A DNA stretch of 64,000 nucleotides, from positions 1 through 64,000 of the forward strand of contig QHZD01000039.1 of assembly GCA_003225315.1 (NCBI GenBank). The letters run 5' to 3'. Position 1 is the stretch's first letter. Every line of letters begins with the position of its first letter. Of the stretch, positions 1-7,559 are shown in pieces. Origin of the DNA: Acidobacteriota bacterium. Lineage in GTDB: Bacteria > Acidobacteriota > Terriglobia > Acidiferrales > UBA7541. The position numbers were made by a program, and so were the translations under genes. The notes beneath the pieces were generated by a model. It saw only the letters and a program-made list of their open reading frames with translations, had not been told where the DNA came from and ran no database searches.

Positions 1-106
1 CCTTTCTCTCGTGACTCAGCGCCCTCTCCAACATCTCTCCCGTCGCCTTGTCCCACATGACAATCTGCTGATAGCCCGGATGAAAATCACAGCCTATAAT
101 CTTCAT
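1..106 (-). CDS. IS110-family transposase, N-terminal part (cut by window edge)
   Basis: Read on the minus strand, the first 35 codons begin MKIIGCDFHPGYQQIVMW and continue to the window edge. The opening 'IGCDFHP' carries the first acidic residue of the DEDD (RuvC-like) domain of IS110 recombinases. A strong ribosome binding site (AGGAAGGAG) lies about 8 bases before the ATG at 106. Only the N-terminus is visible, so whether the element is intact cannot be judged. IS110 enzymes move circular intermediates without conventional inverted repeats and are guided by an RNA made from the element's own noncoding end. Confidence 0.75.
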   Translation of the reverse strand, partial: MKIIGCDFHPGYQQIVMWDKATGEMLERALSHERK

Positions 107-400
107 CGTTCGGCTCCTTCCTCCCGAGCCTTGGTCGCTCATCACGCCAAGTCTACCCGGGTCCAAGGAGCCGACCTCGTTATGAAATCAAAAGGACTCC
201 CGCATGGCGGTGAGGTTGTCGCCGGTACCAGGACCATCCACGCCTTCGGGGGCCGCCGAGCCCAAAGGGCTCATCGGTAGACCAAGGCCGCTGGCCGCGT
301 CTGTCCGAGTGGTGGCAGTGATGTGGCATCCGCCATAAAATCGGTCACAAAAGAAAATGGGCGAACCGTGATCGGCCCGCCCGTCTGGCCATCGTCAGTC
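107..400 (-). ncRNA. IS110 upstream noncoding region, candidate bridge RNA
   Basis: About 290 bases with no convincing gene lie directly upstream of the IS110 start, where IS110-group elements keep their left end and bridge RNA. The stretch has stem-forming sequence: a perfect GAGCCC-AAA-GGGCTC hairpin at 258-272 and further GC-rich complementary pieces on both sides. The RNA would be transcribed toward the transposase. Its exact ends and the guide loops cannot be set by eye, and the outer end of the element somewhere before 400 is not identified. The placement is known biology of the family; the RNA itself is inferred. Confidence 0.35.
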
Positions 401-724
401 TTATGCCGCGGCTCTTCCAGCTTTCAGGTGGTGTGCTGAGGAGTTCTCAACGGGAAGCGTCTGTACGGTTGGATTTCCCTGCATGAGTGGCACCAGGTTG
501 GTTGCCACTTCCTTGAACAGCCCGTTGTCGTAGTTCTCGACGTCAGACGCGGTTCTCCACAATGTCATGCAGCTGAATTGACCTGTGGCCGGGTCCAACG
601 ACTCGATGTTATCAACGAATCCGGGCTGCGCCTGGATACGCGGCAAAAACTGGTTGTTCAGTGCGTTCTTGAATTCATTTAGCTTGGCCGGGTTGATGGT
701 GCAAGTAACGAGGCGTGAATGCAT
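401..724 (-). CDS. ABM-superfamily (dimeric alpha-beta barrel) small protein
   Basis: A 107-residue protein starting MHSRLVTCTINPAKLNEF. The start is chosen because GGAGGAG sits 5 bases upstream; an in-frame extension upstream to 814 has no such site and covers an inverted repeat. The pattern of a strand, a helix with 'NEFKNALNNQFLPRI', then 'QPGFVDNIESLD' and 'TLWRTASDVENYD' fits the antibiotic biosynthesis monooxygenase fold, a small ferredoxin-like barrel that usually dimerises. Members range from quinol monooxygenases to proteins of unknown role, and no substrate can be assigned. It is a single-gene unit with a structured leader. Confidence 0.7.
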   Translation of the reverse strand: MHSRLVTCTINPAKLNEFKNALNNQFLPRIQAQPGFVDNIESLDPATGQFSCMTLWRTASDVENYDNGLFKEVATNLVPLMQGNPTVQTLPVENSSAHHLKAGRAAA

Positions 725-757
725 GTTCTCCTCCTTGTGGAAAGCATGGAACTGTGG

Positions 758-817
758 TGCGTGGGAGCCCCAAAGGGGACTTCCCCCGGGGAAGTAAGGG
801 AACCGTACTCCCACGCA
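758..817. repeat. Nested inverted repeats before the ABM gene
   Basis: A perfect 10-base inverted repeat (TGCGTGGGAG at 758-767, CTCCCACGCA at 808-817) encloses two more inverted pairs: CCCC-AAA-GGGG at 768-778 and ACTTCCCC-C-GGGGAAGT at 779-795. The 60-base block lies 34 bases upstream of the minus-strand start at 724, so it would fall in or near the transcript leader. It could be a cruciform or attenuator, an operator, or a small mobile palindrome. Confidence 0.7.
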
Positions 818-1053
818 GCCACGAGGTCAAGAACTGTGTGCACAAACGGCCCGGACGATAAATCCCAATTCTTCTTCGATCTTTGACTTTCCCTACCATT
901 GGGCCGGATGCCTCCCGGTCGCTTAAACCGGGACGTTTCAACGTCTTACAGCTCCATTCGGATGATGTCCAGCAAACCAGGAAACTTTATTGGGGGCACT
1001 CTCGTACCTATCTCCAAGGAACCGGCCCAGCGCCGGCTAGGAGGTGTGCTGTC

Positions 1054-1686
1054 ATGCTTGACCGCTACAAGATTTCATTCGCCAAGATCGCTCTCATCGC
1101 TAGTACGGCTCTTTTCCTGTCGCCCCTCGGCGCACTTGCGCAGACCACCGCCGCGCCGCCAAGTACGAGACAATCTACGACTTCTGTATCCAAAGACCGC
1201 TGGCTGCACGTCCGCGTTATCAGCTCGGACGCCAAAGGCGAGACCGTCCGCGTCAACGTCCCTCTCGAACTGGCGGAAAAGGTTCTCCCCGCTATCCATC
1301 AGGACCGCATCCATGACGGCAAGGTCAAGATCGACAACGCCCACGTCAACGATGTCGACCTGCGCGCACTCGTCGACGCCATCCGCACCACCAAGGACGG
1401 CGAATTCGTCACCGTGCAGAGTAACGATTGCGACGTGCGCGTGGCCAAACAGAGTAACCACCTGATCGTCCACGTCCTCGACAAACAGAATTCCAAGAAG
1501 TCCGAAGTCGAAGTCAAGGTTCCCATGAAGGTCATCGACGCGCTCTTTTCCGCCGGCAAGGATGAATTGGACCTTGTCGCCGCGCTTCATGCTCTCTCCA
1601 CGCAGGGCGACACCGAGCTTGTCTCCGTGAAAGACCATGAAAACACCGTGCGCGTCTGGCTCGATTCCAAAAACGTCACCGACTAG
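1054..1686 (+). CDS. Exported protein of unknown function with a repeated alpha-beta module
   Basis: 210 residues. The ATG at 1054 follows AGGAGGT and gives a clear signal peptide (MLDRYKISFAKIALIASTAL, ending near LGALAQ); the 171 bases of open frame upstream lack these features. The mature protein holds two copies of a module: a 'VRVNVPLELAEKVLPAI' stretch, a 'DLRALVDAI' helix, then 'GEFVTVQSNDCDVRV', and a second round with 'VEVKVPMKVIDALFSA', 'DLVAALHAL' and 'TELVSVKDHENTVRVW'. The next gene carries the same module once and probably shares the transcript. I do not recognise a named family. Confidence 0.75.
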   Translation: MLDRYKISFAKIALIASTALFLSPLGALAQTTAAPPSTRQSTTSVSKDRWLHVRVISSDAKGETVRVNVPLELAEKVLPAIHQDRIHDGKVKIDNAHVNDVDLRALVDAIRTTKDGEFVTVQSNDCDVRVAKQSNHLIVHVLDKQNSKKSEVEVKVPMKVIDALFSAGKDELDLVAALHALSTQGDTELVSVKDHENTVRVWLDSKNVTD

Positions 1687-1704
1687 GACCGGCTGGAGGT
1701 AAAT

Positions 1705-2142
1705 ATGATGTTACTCGCGAAAGCAGCTCTCACAGTTGGCGGAACTTTCGTCCTCGCAGGCGCTTACACCATGCGGGAAGGCGTGATCCGCATTGACGTT
1801 GACGAATACCGTGCCGGCGGCTCTCACGTTCATCTATGGGTTCCCGCCGCCGCCGTCCCCATGGTCCTGCATTTCGTGCCAACCGAGCATCTGCGGCACG
1901 GCTCCGAGCAGGCGCGCCAAGCCATGCCGATCCTTCGCGCCATCGTCAAAGAACTGAAAAAGTATCCAGATACTGAATTTGTTGAAGTGGACGATCATGA
2001 CGAACACGTGCGGATACGCACTCAAGGAGCGCGACTGCAGATTGACGTCGACGCGCCGGACCAGAAAGTTCACGTTCTCTGCCCGCTCTCGACCATCGAA
2101 GACGTAACCATCCAGCTTGAGGAGCACGGCCCGGCCGCTTGA
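1705..2142 (+). CDS. Paralogue of the preceding exported protein, one module
   Basis: 145 residues, 18 bases after the previous gene, with TGGAGG five bases before the start. A short hydrophobic N-terminus (LLAKAALTVGGTFVLAGAY) could be a signal peptide or anchor. The body repeats the neighbour's pattern: 'VHLWVPAAAVPMVLHF', a helix 'MPILRAIVKELKKYP', then 'TEFVEVDDHDEHVRIRTQG'. Close spacing and shared architecture suggest duplication and joint function. The similarity is seen in the translation; the function is unknown. Confidence 0.75.
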   Translation: MMLLAKAALTVGGTFVLAGAYTMREGVIRIDVDEYRAGGSHVHLWVPAAAVPMVLHFVPTEHLRHGSEQARQAMPILRAIVKELKKYPDTEFVEVDDHDEHVRIRTQGARLQIDVDAPDQKVHVLCPLSTIEDVTIQLEEHGPAA

Positions 2143-2196
2143 AATTCGCGGCGCGAAGGTCGTTACTAAATTTTCGGGATTAGAGGATTAGATTTG

Positions 2197-2221
2197 AATC
2201 GTAAGAATTCTTACGATTTTT
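2197..2221. terminator. Palindromic terminator between converging genes
   Basis: A perfect 22-base palindrome (2197-2218, centred on GAATTC) is followed by more T residues. It lies between the end of the plus-strand gene at 2142 and the end of the minus-strand gene at 2252, so it could stop transcription from both sides. The stem is AT-rich and therefore only moderately stable. Confidence 0.5.
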
Positions 2222-2251
2222 GCCAAGCAAGGTAAGCCGGAATTTGCTGCG

Positions 2252-3058
2252 CTAGCCCGCCCCGGCTGAGCCACTTTTGGCCTCTTGAAAATAAACCTCT
2301 TCAAACACCGTGTCCTTCTTCCAACCGGCTCGCTCGAGAATCCCCCTCGCATTCTCTACCATGACGGGATGCCCACACAGATAAGCCGTCGTTTCTTCCG
2401 CCCGCAACCCCCACTCATAAGCATATTTTCGTAACAAATCGTCCACGCGGCCTGTCTCGCCTTTCCAATTCGAATCCTCCCACGGCCGGCTCACTGTGGG
2501 AACGTACTTGAACCACGGCGCTTCGTTCGAGTAGCGTTCCAATTCTTCGCGATAGCCGAACTCCCACGAACGGCTGGCGCCCTGTAGGCAGTACAGCTTA
2601 TGGTTCCCGGGCATGGGGCTGTCGCCACTCTTCCAGTCCCGATAAAGCGTTCGAACGTAACTCACAAACGGGGCGATGCCGGTCACCGTGGAGACCAGTA
2701 GGTGATTGGTTCTGCCGCTGCGCAAATCCAGCATAAAGCGTCCCTTGGCAATTTTTCTGCACATCAGGGTATCGCCCTTTTTTAGCTTGAATAGGTCGGG
2801 GGTCAGATCTCCTTGCGGGACCAGCTCGACAAAAAACTCGAGCGCGTCTTCATACGGAGAGGAAACGATAGAGTAGGCCCTTTCTAGGCGTTTTCCCTCG
2901 TGCGCGACTCCCAGGGTCGCATACTGCCCGGCGCGGAATTCGAACGGCCCCCCAGGGTCGATTCGAACGATCCAAAGATCGGGCGAAATGTCCCGGCGCT
3001 CAAGAATCCGGGCTTGATAGTGCTTGCCCGGGGAAGAGGCCATTTGTTTTTCATCCAT
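2252..3058 (-). CDS. fpr: Ferredoxin/flavodoxin-NADP+ reductase
   Basis: 268 residues from the ATG at 3058; starts at 3124 or 3043 are also possible and none has a good ribosome binding site. The FAD-binding barrel comes first, with the RxYS-type motif RAYS near residues 60-63. The NADP domain follows with 'VTGIAPF' near 125-131 and 'CGHP' near the C-terminus. The enzyme moves electrons between NADPH and ferredoxin or flavodoxin in the cytoplasm. Length and motif order fit the bacterial Fpr family. It stands alone, with no ferredoxin gene beside it. Confidence 0.82.
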   Translation of the reverse strand: MDEKQMASSPGKHYQARILERRDISPDLWIVRIDPGGPFEFRAGQYATLGVAHEGKRLERAYSIVSSPYEDALEFFVELVPQGDLTPDLFKLKKGDTLMCRKIAKGRFMLDLRSGRTNHLLVSTVTGIAPFVSYVRTLYRDWKSGDSPMPGNHKLYCLQGASRSWEFGYREELERYSNEAPWFKYVPTVSRPWEDSNWKGETGRVDDLLRKYAYEWGLRAEETTAYLCGHPVMVENARGILERAGWKKDTVFEEVYFQEAKSGSAGAG

Positions 3059-3292
3059 GAGATTCAACACATTCACCAGAAAACGTACCGGGCGGAACCG
3101 TCGCCGCTCCGCCCGGAATTCCATTCCCGCTGCAACCGATGCGAGACGCCTTCCATGAGAGCTATAGAACCAAGGTCAAGGCGGCGGGCTTCTCGACGCA
3201 CCGCGACCAAGATGGACTAGAACCTATCAATTTCAGGCTCGCAGAGCAATCCTCTGTCCCAAACGTATGCTGAGCGGGACGCTGAATCTGCG

Positions 3293-4411
3293 CTATTCGT
3301 AGGCTAGGGCGACAACCGGATCGTAGCTGGCGGCGCGGAGAGCGGGATAGATGGCTCCGGCGGAGGCACCGACAAGAGCGAGAAGGGCAGCGGCGAAAAG
3401 CCAGGAAGAAGAAATCAAGATCGGTAGGTCCGGTTTTGCTTCTTTCAGAATGGCTTGTGTGAGGAAGGTAAGCGCAATGCCGAAGCCGGTTCCGAGCAGT
3501 GTGAGAACGAGAGTCTCACCCAGCAGCATTCGAACGACGTCGAATCGAGAAAAGCCCAGCGCTTTCAGAATGCCGATCTCGCGCGTGCGTTCCATCACCA
3601 TGGTGTGCATATTCAGGAGGACCACGAGGAAGCTCACGACGATTCCCAGCGCCACCATCGTGCGTGTGAAGGGGCGCAACTGCGGCAAATTCGAGGAAGT
3701 CATTAATGTCACGTACTCCGATAACGAGCGGACACTGTTCTCCGGCATCAATTTAAGGATTTGCGCGCGCGTGGCTTCCGTGTCTCCTTTGCTTCTCACG
3801 TAAAACATTGAAACGCGCTTCTCCGCCCCGGCAATCTCTTGCGCCGTCCGAATGGGAATGAAATATCGCGCGCCTTTCCCGTGTACGACGATCCCGCAGA
3901 CCGTAAAAGCATGATTTAACAGCGTTATCTGACTTCCCACCTTTAAGTGACGCGTTTGCGCGATGATGTCGTCGGCAATTACTTCGTCCGGTCCCTCAAA
4001 TGGCCGCCCGTCGCGAAACAGAAAGCCCTTGCTCAGCGCATTGAACCCCTTGTAATCGATTCCATACACCATCACTAAGTGCTTTGGTTCCGTGAGGATG
4101 ACCGTTGGCGCAACCTCATCGACGCCACTTAGCGCGGCAATTTTTTCTCCCAGCGATTCCTGCATCCCGACACTAACGAAAGCGAAAAAAATCGAGGAGT
4201 TGGGCGGCTGTACCAGGATGTCCGCGCCGACACCCTCGACACGCTTTCCCCATTCGGAAACAACCCCCGAAGTGAGACCGACAATCATCAAGATGAGAAT
4301 CACCTGGATTGCAATGGCGATCACGCTCAAAACACTACGCAGCGGCCGCGCAGTAATGCTGCCCCAGAACATTTGGAGGAGGGAAAACGGTCCGTCGTAG
4401 GTTTCTGTCAT
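3293..4411 (-). CDS. FtsX/MacB-like ABC transporter permease
   Basis: 372 residues. One membrane helix near residues 27-50 is followed by a large extracytoplasmic domain (about 51-245), then three helices near the C-terminus. The sequence 'MERTREIGILKALGFSRFDV' between the second and third helices is typical of the FtsX domain of MacB, LolC and LolE-type permeases. These export or move lipoproteins, peptides or macrolides with an ATPase and often an adaptor. No partner ATPase lies in the window beside it, so it either works with a distant one or is an orphan. Confidence 0.8.
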   Translation of the reverse strand: MTETYDGPFSLLQMFWGSITARPLRSVLSVIAIAIQVILILMIVGLTSGVVSEWGKRVEGVGADILVQPPNSSIFFAFVSVGMQESLGEKIAALSGVDEVAPTVILTEPKHLVMVYGIDYKGFNALSKGFLFRDGRPFEGPDEVIADDIIAQTRHLKVGSQITLLNHAFTVCGIVVHGKGARYFIPIRTAQEIAGAEKRVSMFYVRSKGDTEATRAQILKLMPENSVRSLSEYVTLMTSSNLPQLRPFTRTMVALGIVVSFLVVLLNMHTMVMERTREIGILKALGFSRFDVVRMLLGETLVLTLLGTGFGIALTFLTQAILKEAKPDLPILISSSWLFAAALLALVGASAGAIYPALRAASYDPVVALAYE

Positions 4412-4785
4412 CGACTGCCGCCAAATTTGTACTGTACCATTCTGATTTCGTACCGGTCAAAAATTACATTGCCGGCGACAGGGCAAGATGCATGCCGAAG
4501 TTCGCGTAAAATATTTCTTCTGCGTTAAGATTTCAACACGAATGTTGATAAGGTTGTGGAAATCCCTTCTCCGCGAACAGCTAACTTCCCGCCCTTCAAC
4601 ACCCTTCTCCTCTTTGCACCATTTGTGTGCAATTTTATTTTTTCACACGCATGTACGCCGGCAAAAAACTCCCTGACATTAGGAAACCAAGTCGTGGAAA
4701 GATCTCAAGTCATGAATCGAGGAGAAGAGTTTTTCTTTTGCTTTTCTTAAACTGTTGATTCTCAACGACTGGCCCGGATGCCCCC
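4412..4785. other. AT-richer intergenic stretch without a supported gene
   Basis: 374 bases between two minus-strand genes. It is clearly richer in A and T than its surroundings and should hold the promoter of the permease gene. A small TCAACA-CGAA-TGTTGA hairpin lies near 4533-4548. Short open frames here (for example 4488-4676) lack ribosome sites and recognisable sequence, so none is called. Confidence 0.4.
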
Positions 4786-5226
4786 TCAGTACCACTTCGG
4801 CGGCCGCTCGAGATGCACCTTGATCGTCTGCTTTGGGTCAGTGATATCCATCCAGTGTCCATACGTCTTCCATCCTTCGGCGACAACCTGGACCAGAACT
4901 CTTCCCATTGGCGCGTTCGGAACGTGAGCGATGCCGTCGCGGCTGGTTTTCACATTCATTTCCAGCTTCTTGTCCTTCCTTAGCGACCGTTCTTCAATGA
5001 ATTTCACGTACACGCTGGCGTTCTCAACGGGAATGCTCTTCTCACCGCCGGTCACTTCGATGGTGATGCGAGTCTGCGCATCGCCAGCGGGAGGCGGTGC
5101 TTTCGGTTTGGACGCCGGTGCCGGCGGATCCTGGCCTGCCACCCCATTGGCAATCACCGCGCAAGCAGCGATACAAACACAAGCAAAAAACTTTCCCTGC
5201 AATCGCATAAAGTCGATGGACTCCAT
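4786..5226 (-). CDS. Secreted protein with a carboxypeptidase-regulatory-like beta domain
   Basis: 146 residues, or 140 if translation begins at the second ATG (5208). A signal peptide (MRLQGKFFACVCIAACAVIA, cut near GVAGQ) leads into a proline-rich linker (PPAPASKPKAPPP) and then a beta-rich domain with 'VENASVYVKFIEE', 'TSRDGIAHVPNAPMGRVLVQ' and 'AEGWKTYG'. This resembles the transthyretin-like or Cna-B-type modules common on exported acidobacterial proteins. Its role is unknown. Confidence 0.7.
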   Translation of the reverse strand: MESIDFMRLQGKFFACVCIAACAVIANGVAGQDPPAPASKPKAPPPAGDAQTRITIEVTGGEKSIPVENASVYVKFIEERSLRKDKKLEMNVKTSRDGIAHVPNAPMGRVLVQVVAEGWKTYGHWMDITDPKQTIKVHLERPPKWY

Positions 5227-5492
5227 GGTCTACGGAACGGCTGGCTAGGTCAAGTGTCGCCGCGTTAAGATTGGATGCCGCTCGCGATTAGTGTGCTGCC
5301 CCGGCGCTGCTCTGCCGTGGAAACCCCGGACAACGGCGATTTGACTCATCAATATGGCTCCTGTAAGTTCTCTAGAAACTACTCGGCAGGCGAGATGAGG
5401 GCGCGGCCAATTTGAAATTTACCCCAAACCGTCAGCGCCGGACGTCCAAATGACGGCGTCACAATCAGGACAGCATTCGCAAGGAGAGCACA

Positions 5493-6632
5493 ATGGGTTT
5501 TGCCACCAACGCCATTCATGTCGGGCAGGAGCCCGATCCCGCCACTGGGTCCATCGTCGCGCCCATCTATCAGACGTCCACGTACATCAATGAAGAGCTG
5601 GGGAAAAACAAAGGATACGATTACGCGCGAACGAACCATCCGAATCGCAAAGCGCTGGAGCGCACCGTTGCCAAACTGGAAGGCGGCCACAGCGCTTACG
5701 TTTTCTCTTCCGGAATGGCTGGTATTGACGCCGTCTTCCGGCTACTGCGTCCGGGCGATCATGTAGTTCTTTCCGAAGCGGTTTACGGTGGCGTGTTCCG
5801 CCTTTCGACGCAGCTCCTGGTGCACTTCGGGCTCGAATTCAGCTTCGTGGACACGTCCGTTCCTGATTTTGTGCGTACCGCGTTGCGCCCCAATACGAAA
5901 ATGATTTACATCGAGACGCCGGCCAACCCCACTCTCAGCGTCACCGATATCGCGGCGATTTCCAAGCTGGCCGGCGAGCGCAACCTCACGGTGGCCGTCG
6001 ATAACACCTTTCTCAGTCCTTATTTGCAGCGTCCCATCGAGCTAGGCGCGCACATCGTTGTGCATTCCATGACAAAGTATTTGAACGGCCACAGTGACTC
6101 CACCGGCGGAGCAGTGGTGCTAACGCGTCCCGAAGATGCGGAAAGGATTTATTTCATCCAGCGCTCGGCCGGAACGGGACTGTCTCCCATGGATTGCTTC
6201 CTCGTTTCGCGCGGCATCAAGACCCTGGCCGTCCGCATGCTCCAACACAATGCCAATGGCATTACCGTGGCGCGCCATCTCGATGCTCATCCAAAAATAA
6301 AAAAGGTCTTCTACCCGGGCCTGCAGTCTCATCCACAACACGAAGTGGCCCGCCGCCAGCAGAAGGGCCCGGGAGCGATGCTTTCCTTCGACGTAGGTTC
6401 GCTGGATGCCGCGCGGCGACTCCTGAACCACCTCAAGCTTTGCTCGCTCGCCGAAAGCCTCGGAGGCGTGGAAACCTTGATTTCGCTTCCCGCAATGATG
6501 ACCCACGCTTCCATGCCCAAGGAAATTCAGGATCGCGTGGGCATCACGGAAGGCCTGGTGCGTCTGTCTGTGGGCATCGAGGATGTTGAAGATATCATCG
6601 CCGACCTCGACCAGGCGCTGCTCTATGTATAG
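5493..6632 (+). CDS. metB: Cystathionine gamma-synthase/beta-lyase-type PLP enzyme
   Basis: 379 residues, with AAGGAGAG just before the ATG. The Cys/Met metabolism PLP fold is plain: 'TSTYINEE', 'YDYARTNHPNRKALE', 'FSSGMAGIDAVF', and the cofactor-binding lysine K195 in SMTKYLNGH. Such enzymes make or break cystathionine during methionine and cysteine exchange. The gamma-synthase, gamma-lyase and beta-lyase subgroups cannot be separated with confidence by eye, so the symbol is the best guess. No methionine-pathway partner and no recognisable SAM riboswitch lies upstream. Confidence 0.8.
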   Translation: MGFATNAIHVGQEPDPATGSIVAPIYQTSTYINEELGKNKGYDYARTNHPNRKALERTVAKLEGGHSAYVFSSGMAGIDAVFRLLRPGDHVVLSEAVYGGVFRLSTQLLVHFGLEFSFVDTSVPDFVRTALRPNTKMIYIETPANPTLSVTDIAAISKLAGERNLTVAVDNTFLSPYLQRPIELGAHIVVHSMTKYLNGHSDSTGGAVVLTRPEDAERIYFIQRSAGTGLSPMDCFLVSRGIKTLAVRMLQHNANGITVARHLDAHPKIKKVFYPGLQSHPQHEVARRQQKGPGAMLSFDVGSLDAARRLLNHLKLCSLAESLGGVETLISLPAMMTHASMPKEIQDRVGITEGLVRLSVGIEDVEDIIADLDQALLYV

Positions 6633-6664
6633 CCGCGCTTGATCTTTTGCAAGCTGGCAAGCCT

Positions 6665-7078
6665 ATGAGCTGGACGAAAATTGCTTCTCCACTCGCTGGG
6701 CAAGTCATCGGTTCGGTTACCGATGCCTTTGTGATCGCCGAGTGGCGCGACCCAGGCGGTCCTCCAGGTCCACCTCGTCTCATCGCCCCGCCGCATCTTC
6801 ATCGCAGCGACGACGAAGCTTGGTACGTCTTGGAAGGCGCTCTCCGCGTTCGGGTTGGCACGGAGGAAATCGAGGCCCACGCGGGGTCGGCCGTGTTCGT
6901 GCCGCGTGGAACGCCTCACACATATTGGAATCCAGGTCCCGCTCCGACGCGCTATCTGCTGGTAATGACCGCCAACATCTACCGCTTAATTCAGGAAATT
7001 CATGGGATGAAAGAGCGCATTCCCGCCTCGTTGCGCGCCGTGTTCTCAAAATACGACTCCGAACTCCTCGACTCATAA
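6665..7078 (+). CDS. Cupin-domain protein
   Basis: 137 residues from the ATG at 6665; a TTG at 6647 would add six. The single cupin barrel shows both conserved blocks: 'PPHLHRSDDEAWYVLEG', with the metal-binding histidines and glutamate, and 'FVPRGTPHTYWNPG'. Small cupins of this kind are often isomerases, dioxygenases or sugar-binding proteins, and the substrate cannot be told. It follows the PLP enzyme gene by about 30 bases and may share its transcript. Confidence 0.75.
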   Translation: MSWTKIASPLAGQVIGSVTDAFVIAEWRDPGGPPGPPRLIAPPHLHRSDDEAWYVLEGALRVRVGTEEIEAHAGSAVFVPRGTPHTYWNPGPAPTRYLLVMTANIYRLIQEIHGMKERIPASLRAVFSKYDSELLDS

Positions 7079-7145
7079 TTGGAATCGCGCTCGGCGCGCC
7101 ATCAGCGTCGACCCCGTTGCTTCTCTGCGCTACGAATAACCCAGG

Positions 7146-7502
7146 CTATTTATGATTCTTACGCGCTCTCGCGACACTTTCGTTCAACCACGAAAGATAT
7201 TCTTTCGAGCCTTCGCTAATCGGCAGGGCAATAAATTCCGGCACCTCGTAGCAGTGAAGGTGTTTCACTTCGTATTCCAATGCAGCGAGCCGCTTTGCGC
7301 TCGTCTTCATGATAACCAGATATTCGCGCGCTTTCTCCAGCTTCCCCTTCCACGTATAAAACGATTCGACGGGGCTGTGAACGACGTTAACGCACGCAGC
7401 AAGGCGCGTCTGCACCGCAGCTCGAGCGATTTTGCGAGCCAGCGCACGAGTCGGGCAGGTGATGAAAACGACCCTCTTGTTCCTTGCTTCCGCTCGATTC
7501 AT
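7146..7502 (-). CDS. cutA: Divalent-cation tolerance protein CutA
   Basis: 118 residues. The family signature is complete: 'VVFITCPTRALARKIARA' at the start, 'RLAACVNVV', 'ESFYTWKGKLE', 'EYLVIMKTS' and 'YEVPEFIALPISEG'. CutA forms a very stable trimer resembling PII signal proteins; it was linked to copper tolerance in E. coli, but its true role is unsettled. It is transcribed away from the phosphohexomutase gene at 7560. Confidence 0.93.
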   Translation of the reverse strand: MNRAEARNKRVVFITCPTRALARKIARAAVQTRLAACVNVVHSPVESFYTWKGKLEKAREYLVIMKTSAKRLAALEYEVKHLHCYEVPEFIALPISEGSKEYLSWLNESVARARKNHK

Positions 7503-7559
7503 TGGTTTCTCATCATTATGACTTTCGCTCTATGACGCGGAGGACTAGAATACGGCCTC

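Noticed and set aside
4543-4563. Two DnaA-box-like words (TGTTGATAA and TGTGGAAAT) in an AT-rich intergenic stretch, as a possible origin.
   Set aside because: Each has a mismatch to the consensus, only two occur, and no dnaA, dnaN, gidA or parAB gene is nearby.
5227-5492. Possible SAM or cobalamin riboswitch upstream of the Cys/Met enzyme gene.
   Set aside because: None of the conserved core words of these riboswitches could be found, and no terminator or anti-terminator pair is visible.
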